Shown here one piece after another: positions 18,444 through 27,803 of a stretch of 64,000 bases of DNA. Location: contig NZ_JACHCN010000010.1 of NCBI RefSeq assembly GCF_014205795.1, forward strand, positions 78,072 to 142,071. The letters run 5' to 3'. The notes under the pieces were generated by a model, which ran no database searches, was not told the DNA's origin, and saw only the letters and a list, made by a program, of their open reading frames with translations. The translations under genes were made by a program, and so were the position numbers. How positions within the stretch are numbered: the first letter of the stretch is position 1; each line of letters begins with the position of its first letter. This DNA is from Rhodanobacter sp. MP7CTX1. GTDB lineage: Bacteria > Pseudomonadota > Gammaproteobacteria > Xanthomonadales > Rhodanobacteraceae.

Positions 18444-19337
18444 ATGTCTAACGACGACGCCGTAGCCGCCGCGGACTACTCCATGCGCCACTGGCTGAGT
18501 GCCGAACCGGGTCGGATCAAGATCGGTTCGGACGCGCATAAACGACTGTTCTGTCGCATGCTGCTGGATACCCACAACCCCTACAAGCCGGCAGTCCTGG
18601 TGTGGCCCAAGCTCGATCCGGACGCTTTGCAGCGCATCACCGCGCTGCCGATCTGGGATATTGCTGTGCAAACCGAGGGGCGCGCCACGCTGCGTGTCGA
18701 AACCTACGCGAAGACCGTGCGCGATCCGCTGCTGAACGAAGCCCTGATCATGGACGGCGGCGAAGAAGCACGCCACAAGGTGGTGCTCAGCAAGCTGGTG
18801 GGGGCCTATGACATCACACTGGCGCCGGAGCCCGTATATGAAGTACCCACCGATCCCGAGTGGGGCTGGATGGTTACTGGCTATAGCGAATGCATCGATA
18901 GTTTCTTCTCATTCGGCCTGTTCGAGTCGGCCAAACGCACGGGCTATTTTCCGGCGGAACTGGTGGAAACGTTTGAGCCGGTCATTCAGGAGGAGGCACG
19001 CCATATCTTGTTCTTCGCGAACTGGATGGCGTGGTACCGGCGGCAATTGGCCTGGTGGCGACGGCCGTTGTTCGCGGTCAAGGTCATGCGGGTATGGGCG
19101 TTCCTGATCTGGGAGCGTATCGGCATTGCCAAGGGTCTGGACAACAAGGGCGAGATGCAGGACGCCAACTTCGCCATCACCGGGCATCAGCAAATCGGAC
19201 TGGACCTCAACATCGGTGAATTGGTGGACCTGTGCCTGACCGAGGATCGACGCCGCATGGACGGCTACGACCCGCGCCTGCTGCGCCCGACCTTTGTGCC
19301 GCGAATGGCCCGCCTGGCGCGTCGATTCATGCGCTAG
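18444..19337 (+). CDS. Ferritin-like diiron protein of the hopanoid cluster, function unknown
   Basis: The 297-residue protein is mostly helical and carries two copies of the pentapeptide EEARH (107-111 and 183-187), with further acidic residues at Glu79 or Glu86 and Glu149. This matches the E...ExxH...E...ExxH ligand set of ferritin-like diiron carboxylate enzymes. A hydrophobic stretch near 205-225 could give peripheral membrane association. It starts 39 nt after hpnL and its stop codon overlaps the convergent hpnA stop. It is not one of the lettered Hpn proteins I can name. A hopanoid oxidation or hydroxylation role is inferred only from context. Confidence 0.8.
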   Translation: MSNDDAVAAADYSMRHWLSAEPGRIKIGSDAHKRLFCRMLLDTHNPYKPAVLVWPKLDPDALQRITALPIWDIAVQTEGRATLRVETYAKTVRDPLLNEALIMDGGEEARHKVVLSKLVGAYDITLAPEPVYEVPTDPEWGWMVTGYSECIDSFFSFGLFESAKRTGYFPAELVETFEPVIQEEARHILFFANWMAWYRRQLAWWRRPLFAVKVMRVWAFLIWERIGIAKGLDNKGEMQDANFAITGHQQIGLDLNIGELVDLCLTEDRRRMDGYDPRLLRPTFVPRMARLARRFMR

Positions 19338-20323
19338 GCATTGTGGCGATCATGCTGCCGAAACCATTGCACGGCATCTTCCAGCGCCTGGCGGGCAGGA
19401 CGCGGTACATAGCCGAGTTCGCGGCCGGCCTTGGCACTGGAGAAAAACATGCGTTTCTTCGACATGCGCACTTCCTCCACCGTCGCCAAGGGGCTCGTCT
19501 GCGTCAACCGCGCCCACGCTTCGGCCGCATAGGCCACCGGAATCACCAGTGAATGCGGCAAGCGCCACTTCGGTGGTGAACGTCCGGCAATATCGGCGAT
19601 CTCTAGCAGAATATCGTGCAGGCTCAGGTCGAATCCGCCCAGGATGTAGCGCTCGCCCACCACGCCTCGCTCGAAGGCCAACCAGTGCCCTTCAGCCACA
19701 TCGTCGACATGAACAACGTTAAGGCCGGTGTCGACATAAGCCGGCAAGCGACCGGCAAGTGCGTCGCGCACGATCCTGCCGGTCGGGGTGGGTTTCACGT
19801 CACGAGGCCCGATGGGCGTTGACGGATTAACGATCACGATGGGCAAACCTTCAGCGGCGAACGCGATTGCCACCTGTTCAGCGAGGAATTTGGAGCGCTT
19901 GTAGTGCCCGATCATGTCAATCAGCTCAACTGGCGTACTCTCGTTGCCAGGACTACCATCCTTGGGGATACCCAACGTGGCCACACTGCTCGTATAAACA
20001 ATGCGCGGTATGCCGACGTGCCTGGCTGCTTCAAGAATGGCGCGCGTACCGTCGACATTGGTGCGATATAGCTGCTCTGGCTCTGGTGTCCATAGCCGGT
20101 AATCGGCCGCCACGTGGAACAGGGCATCACAACCGTCGCAAGCAGGCAGCAACGAAGCCGCCATGGTGAGGTCGCCTTCGACCACTTGAACATCGAGACC
20201 TTGCAGATTACGGCGATCCGAGGTCGCGCGAACCATGACACGAACATGGTGTCCTTCACGTAGCAATCGACGCGCCACTGCCGAACCGACAAAACCGGTG
20301 GCTCCGGTAACTAGCGCTTTCAT
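19334..20323 (-). CDS. hpnA: Hopanoid-associated sugar epimerase HpnA
   Basis: A 329-residue extended short-chain dehydrogenase (NAD-dependent epimerase/dehydratase) found in hopanoid clusters as HpnA. The NAD-binding motif GATGFVGSAVARRL is at residues 7-20, and the catalytic Tyr-Lys pair is in IGHYKRSKFLAE. The characteristic VNPSTPIGPRDVKPTPTG is near residue 166. It is convergent with the ferritin-like gene (stop codons overlap in CTAG) and divergent from squalene synthase across a 294-nt gap that should hold both promoters. Confidence 0.93.
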   Translation of the reverse strand: MKALVTGATGFVGSAVARRLLREGHHVRVMVRATSDRRNLQGLDVQVVEGDLTMAASLLPACDGCDALFHVAADYRLWTPEPEQLYRTNVDGTRAILEAARHVGIPRIVYTSSVATLGIPKDGSPGNESTPVELIDMIGHYKRSKFLAEQVAIAFAAEGLPIVIVNPSTPIGPRDVKPTPTGRIVRDALAGRLPAYVDTGLNVVHVDDVAEGHWLAFERGVVGERYILGGFDLSLHDILLEIADIAGRSPPKWRLPHSLVIPVAYAAEAWARLTQTSPLATVEEVRMSKKRMFFSSAKAGRELGYVPRPARQALEDAVQWFRQHDRHNA

Positions 20324-20617
20324 GACCGATTCATCCCGGATACCCGCCCCGATTCATGCGTCAGCACTGGCCACTTATTCAAGTTAGTAGTCATAATGCG
20401 ATTATGTACTCAGCAGTCACCATGCTGATGATGAACGAAGTGATCGTAGCCACTGAAGCACGGCAGCCAGGCTCATTACGTCCTGCCAGCTTCGTGTCCA
20501 TCCACGCAGCGCGATGCGCGTACCGCACGCGCTCCTCCAGCAAGCATTTGCCAAGCGTACATTTTCGGTAAGAGATTATTTTCGGTAAGAGTTAGCGAGG
20601 CAGGCCGAGGCACGCCC

Positions 20618-21772
20618 ATGACCGAATTCCATCCACTGAAGATCGATGCCAGCGCCTATCAGGACGCCATCCTGCCGAAGGTGTCCAGGACATTCGCGCT
20701 CACCATCCCGCAGTTGCCACCGGCGCTGCGCCGTGCGGTAACCAATGCCTATCTGCTGTGTCGTATCGCCGACACCATCGAAGACGAACCAACGCTCTCG
20801 GCCGAAGATAAGCGCCGTTACGAGGAGGCCTTCGTCGATACGGTCACTGGCCGGGGCGACCCTCGGCGCTTTGCAGCCGAATTGAGTCCACGACTTTCGA
20901 CGCAGACGCTGGAAGCCGAGCACGACCTGGTGCATGGGCTGCCACTGGTGCTCGACATGACCCGGACATTGAAGCCGGTGCAGCGCGCTGCGATCGTCAA
21001 CTGCCTGAAAGTGATGTCGCACGGCATGTACGATTTCCAGCGCAACATGGGCCTGCAAGGCCTGGATACCTTGCGTGACATGGATCGCTATTGTTACTGC
21101 GTCGCTGGCGTCGTCGGCGAAATGCTGACGGAACTGTTCATCGACTTTGAGCCCGCCCTGGCAGCGCACCGCGACACCATGATGCGACTGGCCGTTTCGT
21201 TCGGTCAGGGTCTGCAAATGACCAACATCCTCAAGGATCAGTGGGAAGACCGAAGCCAAGGTGCCTGCTGGCTGCCGCAAGATATCTTCGCCGAGCACGG
21301 CGTATGTCTGGCTGAGCTGCATGCCGGTCAGCAAGACGCGAACTACGCAGACGCGTCAAACGAACTCATCGGCGTCGCGCACTCGCATCTTCGCCGTGCA
21401 CTGGAATACACACTGCTGATCCCAGCCACCCATGCCGGAGTGCGCCGTTTCTGTCTGTGGTCCGTTGGCCTGGCTGTACTTACGCTGCGCAATTTGCACG
21501 ACAACCTCGACTTTTCCTGTGGCAATCAAATCAAGGTTTCGCACAATGCGGTGGCCGGTGTCATCGTGCTTACCAAATTGACCAGCAAGCACAATTCAAG
21601 CTTGCGCTGGATGTTTACGATGGCCGCGCGCCAGCTTCCGCTGACACCACTGGCCGCGGAATGGATCGAACCTGCACAGTCCAGCCTGATCTGGCCTAAG
21701 AGCGGTATTCCTTATCTCGCCCAAAGCGCCTGGTACGAGCATGAGGACGCCAAAGACGCGCAGCAGCGATGA
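20618..21772 (+). CDS. Squalene synthase (single-polypeptide, squalene/phytoene synthase family)
   Basis: This 384-residue prenyltransferase joins two FPP molecules to squalene. The two Asp-rich substrate motifs are CRIADTIEDEP near residue 48 and NILKDQWEDRSQGACWLP near residue 205. Its length and full motif set fit a eukaryote-like one-enzyme squalene synthase better than the shorter HpnC or HpnD proteins. No hpnC, hpnD or hpnE gene is visible here. The stop overlaps the shc ATG by 4 nt, so product and user are coupled. A phytoene-type product is less likely next to a cyclase. Confidence 0.9.
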   Translation: MTEFHPLKIDASAYQDAILPKVSRTFALTIPQLPPALRRAVTNAYLLCRIADTIEDEPTLSAEDKRRYEEAFVDTVTGRGDPRRFAAELSPRLSTQTLEAEHDLVHGLPLVLDMTRTLKPVQRAAIVNCLKVMSHGMYDFQRNMGLQGLDTLRDMDRYCYCVAGVVGEMLTELFIDFEPALAAHRDTMMRLAVSFGQGLQMTNILKDQWEDRSQGACWLPQDIFAEHGVCLAELHAGQQDANYADASNELIGVAHSHLRRALEYTLLIPATHAGVRRFCLWSVGLAVLTLRNLHDNLDFSCGNQIKVSHNAVAGVIVLTKLTSKHNSSLRWMFTMAARQLPLTPLAAEWIEPAQSSLIWPKSGIPYLAQSAWYEHEDAKDAQQR

Positions 21773-23754
21773 ATCCATCCTCGCCCGCCGCGTCGGCTGC
21801 ACTCGCTAGCCTGCTGCAGGAAACCGAAGCGGCAGCCAGCCTCGATCGGGCCATCGAACGCGCACGTGTAGCGTTGCTGGCGCAGCAACGCGAAGATGGA
21901 CACTGGTGCTTCGAGCTGGAGTCGGACTGCACGATCACCGCCGAATACATCCTGATGATGCACTATATGGATGAAATCGACGGTCTGCTGCAGCAGAAAA
22001 TGGCGCGTTATCTGCGCGCGATCCAGGCAACCGACAGCCATGGCGGCTGGTCGCAGTATCACGGCGGCGCGATCGACGTGTCGTGCACCGTGAAAGCCTA
22101 TTACGCGCTCAAGGCCGCCGGCGACGATCCCGCCGCGGAACATATGCGCCAAGCCCGCGAGGCCGTACTGGCGCGTGGCGGTGCTGCAAAGTGCAACGTG
22201 TTCACCCGGATCCTGCTCGCCCTGTTCGAACAGGTGCCGTGGCGCGCCGTGCCTTACGTGCCGGTCGAGATCATGCTCTTCCCGCGCTGGGCGCCGTTCC
22301 ATATCGACAAGATCTCCTACTGGGCGCGCACGACCGTCGTACCGCTGACGATTTTGTGTTCGCTGAAGGCCAAAGCAGCCAACCCGCACAAAGTTGGCGT
22401 GCGCGAACTGTTCGTCACATCGCCGGAACAGGAACGTCATTATTTCCTCCGCGGCGGTGCGCTGAATCGCGCGTTCCTGACGCTGGACAAAGTCGGCCGT
22501 GCACTCGACCGATGGATGCCAAAGTCTCTGCGGCAACGTGCGATTCGCGCGGCCGAGGCATGGTTCCTGCCGCGCATGAACGGCGAGGAGGGCATCGGTG
22601 CGATTTTCCCGCCAATGGTCAACTGCTACGAAGCCATGGCCCTGCTCGGCTATCCCAAAGATCATCCGGCGCGGCAAACCTGCTTGCGCTCGCTGCAGAA
22701 GCTCGTCGTCCATCGCAGCGACGGTTCGGCCTACTGCCAGCCTTGCGTGTCGCCGATATGGGACACCGGTTGGTGCGCGCTGACCCTGATGCACACCAGT
22801 AACGACACATCGACACAGGCGGCCATCGCGCGAGCCTGTGATTGGCTGACCGCGAGACAAGAACTGGAACACAAAGGCGACTGGGTGGCGCGCGCGCCGG
22901 ACGCGGCTCCGGGTGGCTGGGCCTTCCAGTACGCGAACGCCTTCTATCCAGACATCGATGACACGGCCGTGATTGCTGCCTTGCTGCACATACAGGACCG
23001 TCGTCGCGCGGAGCCTGGCCGCCACCGCTTCAATACCGATCGTGCCGCCGACTGGATGATCGCGCTGCAATCGAAGAACGGCGGCTTCGCCGCCTTCGAC
23101 GCCGACAACACCTACTACTACCTCAACGCCATTCCGTTCGCCGATCACGGTGCATTGCTGGACCCGCCGACCGAGGACGTTTCCGGACGGGTGCTCGCCT
23201 GTCTGGGAATACTTGCACGCACGCAGGACCGCGACAGCTTGCGTCGTTGCATCGACTATCTGCGTGCAACCCAGCTCGCCGACGGCAGCTGGTGGGGGCG
23301 CTGGGGCAGCAATTACATTTACGGCACCTGGAGCGTACTCGGCGGGCTCGCTTTGGCCGGCGAGGATGCGCGACAACCGTATATCCGCAAAGCGATCGAC
23401 TGGCTACGCTCGCGACAGCATGCCAACGGCGGCTGGGGCGAGACCAACGACAGCTACATCGATCCGGCATTACGCGGCACCAACCAGAATGTCAGCACGC
23501 CTCACTCCACCGCGTGGGCCGTGCTGTCGCAGCTGGCCTTAGGCGAAGTGCACGCCGAGTCGGTGCGGCGCGGCATCGCCTTTCTGCTCGCGGATCAGCA
23601 AGCCCATGGTTTGTGGTCGCATCCCTCGCACAACGCACCGGGGTTTCCGCGTGTGTACTACCTCAAGTACCACGGCTACGCAGCATATTTTCCGCTATGG
23701 GCACTGACCCGTTATCGACAGCTGTTGCAGTTGACTGAGCCTTGCGCGAAGTGA
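21769..23754 (+). CDS. shc: Squalene-hopene cyclase
   Basis: The 661-residue cyclase folds squalene into hopene/hopanol at the membrane. The protonating DxDD motif is in YPDIDDTAVIAAL near residue 395. Multiple QW repeats are visible, for example REDGHWCFEL, SDGSAYCQPC, KNGGFAAF, ADGSWWGRWG and ANGGWGE. The start ATG overlaps the squalene synthase stop. This is the central enzyme of the cluster, and all hallmark motifs are intact. Confidence 0.97.
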   Translation: MNPSSPAASAALASLLQETEAAASLDRAIERARVALLAQQREDGHWCFELESDCTITAEYILMMHYMDEIDGLLQQKMARYLRAIQATDSHGGWSQYHGGAIDVSCTVKAYYALKAAGDDPAAEHMRQAREAVLARGGAAKCNVFTRILLALFEQVPWRAVPYVPVEIMLFPRWAPFHIDKISYWARTTVVPLTILCSLKAKAANPHKVGVRELFVTSPEQERHYFLRGGALNRAFLTLDKVGRALDRWMPKSLRQRAIRAAEAWFLPRMNGEEGIGAIFPPMVNCYEAMALLGYPKDHPARQTCLRSLQKLVVHRSDGSAYCQPCVSPIWDTGWCALTLMHTSNDTSTQAAIARACDWLTARQELEHKGDWVARAPDAAPGGWAFQYANAFYPDIDDTAVIAALLHIQDRRRAEPGRHRFNTDRAADWMIALQSKNGGFAAFDADNTYYYLNAIPFADHGALLDPPTEDVSGRVLACLGILARTQDRDSLRRCIDYLRATQLADGSWWGRWGSNYIYGTWSVLGGLALAGEDARQPYIRKAIDWLRSRQHANGGWGETNDSYIDPALRGTNQNVSTPHSTAWAVLSQLALGEVHAESVRRGIAFLLADQQAHGLWSHPSHNAPGFPRVYYLKYHGYAAYFPLWALTRYRQLLQLTEPCAK

Positions 23755-24479
23755 CGCGCCTAAGCTCAGCAGGTATTGTCATAGCGCTGGCATTGGAAGC
23801 CAAGGCGCTGACGGCGAACACGGTTGATATCGAACGCGTCACTCCACTGGCGAATGGCGCAGGAGTGTGGCTCAGCGGCATGGGGCCGACTGCCGCGCGG
23901 GCCGCGGCGCAGGGCCTCGCCGACGGTGGGGCCACGGCGCTGGCGACCTTTGGCGTCTCTGGCGCACTGAAAGCCGGCTTACGCAACGGCACGCTGTTCT
24001 GCCCTGAGCGGGTTGTCGATGACAACGATCACGACTACACGCTGGATGCCGCCTGGAGAACCCGACTCCTGCAACGATTGGCGGCAACAAGGCTAGCCGT
24101 GCTGGAGACTGGAAGCTTACTCAGCGTGCCGCTGCCTTTGCTGACCACAGCAGCGAAGATCGCCGCGCATGAGCGCTATGCGGCGGTAGCCGCGGACATG
24201 GAAAGCGCCGCCGTCGCTGAGGTCGCAAGGGACCGCAACCTGCCGTTCATCGCACTGCGTGCGATCATCGATGAAGTGGACGACACGGTACCCACCGCAT
24301 TGCATGCCAGTGTCGACGCATGGGGCCGTCCGCGCCCGTTTTACCTGATCGCGACCTTGAGCCGTCACCCATCGTTGCTGAGGTATCTGCCAGGCCTGCA
24401 CTCGCGCATGCAACAGGCCACTCGTTCGCTGCATAGCGCTGCCGAGGCGACAGGCTCTGCACTGGGCTGGCACTCATGA
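23751..24479 (+). CDS. hpnG: Adenosylhopane phosphorylase/nucleosidase HpnG
   Basis: A nucleoside-phosphorylase-fold protein. HpnG removes adenine from adenosylhopane made by HpnH to give a ribosyl-hopane intermediate. The conserved stretch AAVAADMESAAVAEVA and the glycine-rich ALATFGVSGALKAGL mark the PNP/UDP fold. The GTG at 23751 overlaps the shc stop (GTGA) and gives about 242 residues; a TTG at 23742 is an alternative. Its separation from hpnH, which lies in the left arm, shows the pathway is split between two transcription units. Confidence 0.91.
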   Translation: MTRLSSAGIVIALALEAKALTANTVDIERVTPLANGAGVWLSGMGPTAARAAAQGLADGGATALATFGVSGALKAGLRNGTLFCPERVVDDNDHDYTLDAAWRTRLLQRLAATRLAVLETGSLLSVPLPLLTTAAKIAAHERYAAVAADMESAAVAEVARDRNLPFIALRAIIDEVDDTVPTALHASVDAWGRPRPFYLIATLSRHPSLLRYLPGLHSRMQQATRSLHSAAEATGSALGWHS

Positions 24480-24531
24480 GCCATGCGTCTGCATTGTCGC
24501 CACTTCAGCCGCACTTCGACGGAGACCACGC

Positions 24532-24900
24532 ATGTCCATGCATCGTCGTTTCGGATCACTCTTGTTCGCCGCAACCTGTGCGTTTGTCAGCATGTCAGCG
24601 TCAGCGCACGCCATCCTCGTTGACAGCACACCGAAGCCAAATGGCACGTTGGCCGCAGGCCACGTGGTACTGGTTTTCAAATACAACAGCAAGATCGATC
24701 AGGGCCGTTCGCGCCTTACCCTGATCAAACCTGACCACAGCGAAACAGTGCTGGCAGTCGCTGCCAGCAGCAAGCTCAACGAATTGGACAGCAGCGCCGA
24801 ACTTAGCGCAGGCGCCTATGTCATCCGCTGGCAGGCGCTTGCGCTGGATGGGCATATCACCCGTGGCGATGTGCCCTTCACTGTTGTCGCCAAACCTTGA
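24532..24900 (+). CDS. copC: CopC-domain periplasmic copper-binding protein
   Basis: A 122-residue exported CopC-like protein. The signal peptide (residues 1-25, ending SMSASA) would leave a mature N terminus HAILVDSTP. This is the usual N-terminal His copper ligand, and the second ligand region is LDGHITRG near residue 107. It lies 52 nt after hpnG and directly before a CopD protein, so the pair probably handles periplasmic copper. A link with hopanoid chemistry is not established. Confidence 0.86.
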   Translation: MSMHRRFGSLLFAATCAFVSMSASAHAILVDSTPKPNGTLAAGHVVLVFKYNSKIDQGRSRLTLIKPDHSETVLAVAASSKLNELDSSAELSAGAYVIRWQALALDGHITRGDVPFTVVAKP

Positions 24901-24987
24901 CCAGAGGAATCTTCAATCAAGCCGCATAGCTTGCGCCCCAGGAGTGGAATGACCGCCCATTTGAGTTTCTAGCCAGAGCGATCTCTC

Positions 24988-26643
24988 GTGGCCCTTCTCG
25001 TCGACATCTTCGGCTACCTCAGCATCATCCTGCACGGCCTGGTCATCGTGGCCCAGTCGATGACCCTGGGTGGCGTGATGTTCCTGGCCTTCCTGCTGCG
25101 TCCGTTCGCTGGTGTTCTGTCGCAGGGCAAGGAGTTGGAACGGCGCGTTGCGCGGCTGACCATGTTCAGCGCGCTGGGCCTCGTCCTGGCTGAGCTTGCT
25201 GGTAACGGGTTGCAGATTGCCGTGCTGATGTCGACGGTGGATCTACCGTTGACCAACGTGATTCAGGCTTCCTTCGCGATCGCCGGCGCGGTCAAGATTT
25301 TCTGCGCGATCCTGCTGATTCCCTGCCTGAGCGCACGATTTTCGAGCTCACGCGTGGCTACGCTGCTTGCGCTGCTGATATGCGTAGCGGAACTGACAGC
25401 CGCCACGTTCACCACCCACGCCTATGCGCGTTTGAGTGACAACACACTGCTGCTCTTGGTGGAGGGGCTGCACCAGTTCGGCGCGGCTATATGGATCGGT
25501 GGCATTCCATGCTTTGTCTTGGTGCTTGGTCGGCTACACGATGCCGATGGCTGGCGTCTGGTGGGCGCGCGCTTTTCGCGCATGGCGATGATCGGTGTGG
25601 GCTGCATTGTGGTTTCCGGCGCCACCATGAGCGTGTTCTACATCGGCAGCCTGCAGGGTTTCTACGGGACGGCTTACGGCGTCATGGTAGGTGCCAAGAT
25701 CGCCATGTTCCTCGCCCTGCTCGCACTGGGTTTCAGCAACTTTCTGGTGACGGAAAGGCTGCGCAAGAAGGAGGACGCGCCGGTGAAACGCCTGCGCCGC
25801 TTCGCCGAGATCGAGATCGGCATCGGCTTCACCATTTTTTTCGCCGCTGCCTCGCTGACGTCGGTGCCGCCGGCGGTCGATCTCACCACCGATCGGGTCA
25901 GCCTGCACGAGATCGCCGTACGCAATGCGCCTGCGTGGCCGCGATTCAGTTCACCGGACCACGATCAGCTGGCGGTTTCGCAATTGCAGGCACGCCTGGA
26001 CGATGAAGCGGCGCATACCCAGCGCGCCGCCGCACTTGCCATCGTACCTGGCTCCGGCATCCCGCCACCGCGTAATGCGCAGGACATAGCCTGGTCGGAA
26101 TACAACCACCATTGGGCCGGCGTTTTCGTCCTGCTTATCGGCTTGCTGGCTCTGCTTAATCGCGCCGGGGTCGGGTGGGCGAAACACTGGCCCCTGTTGT
26201 TTCTCGTCATGGCCGTCTTTCTGCTGGTGCGTTCGGATCCCGAAGTATGGCCCTTGGGCAGCGAGGGTTTCTGGGCCGCGTGGCGGGACGTAGAGGTCGC
26301 GCAGCATCGGTTCTTCGTACTGCTGATCCTGCTGTTCGGCATGTTCGAGTGGGCTGTACGTACGGGACGGCTGCACCATCCCAACGCGGCCCTGGTGTTT
26401 CCGCTGCTGGTTGCCGTCGGGGGCGCGATGCTGTTGACGCACACCCACCAGATCTCCAACGTCAAGGATCAACTGCTGATCGAGCTGACGCATACGCCGC
26501 TGGCTCTGTCCGGGGTGGCGGCGGGCTGGGCTCGCTGGTTGGAGCTGCGCCTGCCCGGACGCGGTGGACGGATCGCCGGCTGGGTTTGGCCGGTGTGCTT
26601 TTTGTTGGTCGGCATCATCCTGCTTTGGTATCGCGAAGCATGA
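24988..26643 (+). CDS. copD: CopD-family copper resistance membrane protein
   Basis: The 551-residue protein has about 13-14 hydrophobic helices. The N-terminal half is a CopD domain (HGLVIVAQSMTLGGVMFLAFLL, then VEGLHQFGAAIWIGGIPCF). The C-terminal half has further membrane helices with His pairs such as SEYNHHWAGVF and LTHTHQISNVKD. The start is GTG at 24988 with no strong ribosome site. It follows copC by 87 nt. The His-rich membrane helices suggest metal transport or binding; the extended C-terminal half is less well characterised than classical CopD (about 300 residues). Confidence 0.84.
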   Translation: MALLVDIFGYLSIILHGLVIVAQSMTLGGVMFLAFLLRPFAGVLSQGKELERRVARLTMFSALGLVLAELAGNGLQIAVLMSTVDLPLTNVIQASFAIAGAVKIFCAILLIPCLSARFSSSRVATLLALLICVAELTAATFTTHAYARLSDNTLLLLVEGLHQFGAAIWIGGIPCFVLVLGRLHDADGWRLVGARFSRMAMIGVGCIVVSGATMSVFYIGSLQGFYGTAYGVMVGAKIAMFLALLALGFSNFLVTERLRKKEDAPVKRLRRFAEIEIGIGFTIFFAAASLTSVPPAVDLTTDRVSLHEIAVRNAPAWPRFSSPDHDQLAVSQLQARLDDEAAHTQRAAALAIVPGSGIPPPRNAQDIAWSEYNHHWAGVFVLLIGLLALLNRAGVGWAKHWPLLFLVMAVFLLVRSDPEVWPLGSEGFWAAWRDVEVAQHRFFVLLILLFGMFEWAVRTGRLHHPNAALVFPLLVAVGGAMLLTHTHQISNVKDQLLIELTHTPLALSGVAAGWARWLELRLPGRGGRIAGWVWPVCFLLVGIILLWYREA

Positions 26644-26758
26644 AGACCAAAGCCAGATCCGCGGTGATAAAGTGACATGCCGGTTATCTGTACTCACTCT
26701 ACCCAATCGTGATTCATGCCGTGATGCCCATCACCTCGACGCCTATCTCGAGTACCCC

Positions 26759-27658
26759 ATGAACCTGATTTTCGAGCCCTCCACTTTCGGCACCCGCGTA
26801 CCCGCCTATCTGCATCGGCTGGAACGCGCCATGGACAACTATCTGCCATCGGTTGACACGGACCCTGATCGGCTCCATCAGGCGATGCGCTACGCGTGCA
26901 GCGGCGGCAAACATCTACGCGCGCTGCTGATTTACGCCAGCGGCGAAGCACTGGGCGCGGAGCCCGAACGACTCGATCCATCCGCTTGCGCCGTCGAATT
27001 CATCCACGCCTATTCGCTGGTACACGACGATCTGCCCGGCATGGATAACGATGATCTGCGGCGCGGACATCCGACCGTGCACAAGGCCTACGACGAAGCG
27101 ATCGCGATCCTGGTCGGCGATGCCCTGCAGACGCTTGCTTTCAACGTGCTGGCCAATGCCGATACGCTCGATGCGGAGCAGAAGGTCCGCATGATCAGTT
27201 GCCTGACGCTCGCTTCGGGCTCGCTGGGCATGGCTGGAGGGCAAGCGGTAGACATGACCTCGGAAGGCTGCACGCTGAGTATCGGGCAACTGGAATCGCT
27301 GCATGGCCGCAAGACCGGCGCACTCATCCGCGCCGCCTGCCAGCTTGCCGGCATCGCGGCGCAAGCGTCCGACCCCGTGCAGCATGCACTCGATCACTAC
27401 GGGAACTGTGTTGGTTTGGCCTTCCAGATCCAGGACGACGTGCTGGACCAGATCGCCGACACGGCGACACTGGGCAAGACGGCGGGCAAGGACCTCGCTC
27501 AGCACAAGTCCACCTTCCCCTCCGTGCTTGGGCTGGGGCAGGCGCAGCGTCGTGCCGGCGCTTTGTTCAATGAAGCGCGCAGTGCTGCCCGCCGTATCTC
27601 CCGTCATCCGGAGTCGCTGCTATGGCTCTCCGATTACATCCAGCAGCGCGATCACTAG
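26759..27658 (+). CDS. ispA: Farnesyl diphosphate synthase (polyprenyl synthetase)
   Basis: A 299-residue short-chain trans-prenyltransferase that makes FPP from IPP and DMAPP, the substrate for the squalene synthase upstream. The first Asp-rich motif is VHDDLPGMDNDDLRRG (bacterial DDx4D spacing), and the second is FQIQDDVLDQIAD. KHLRALLIYASGEAL is the usual IPP-binding region. The ATG at 26759 matches the family start. It is the last gene of the plus-strand arm, 115 nt after copD. Confidence 0.95.
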   Translation: MNLIFEPSTFGTRVPAYLHRLERAMDNYLPSVDTDPDRLHQAMRYACSGGKHLRALLIYASGEALGAEPERLDPSACAVEFIHAYSLVHDDLPGMDNDDLRRGHPTVHKAYDEAIAILVGDALQTLAFNVLANADTLDAEQKVRMISCLTLASGSLGMAGGQAVDMTSEGCTLSIGQLESLHGRKTGALIRAACQLAGIAAQASDPVQHALDHYGNCVGLAFQIQDDVLDQIADTATLGKTAGKDLAQHKSTFPSVLGLGQAQRRAGALFNEARSAARRISRHPESLLWLSDYIQQRDH

Positions 27659-27803
27659 GAACAGGCCAGCAGGCTCGTGGGGAGGATGGGTGGCGCTTGA
27701 ACAGCTAAACGGGACGGCTGCCTTCGCGTAAGGTGACAGGCACCATGCGGAGAATGATCGTCACATGATGCATTCCCGGAGACGGTGGGCCCGTGCGCAG
27801 CGG

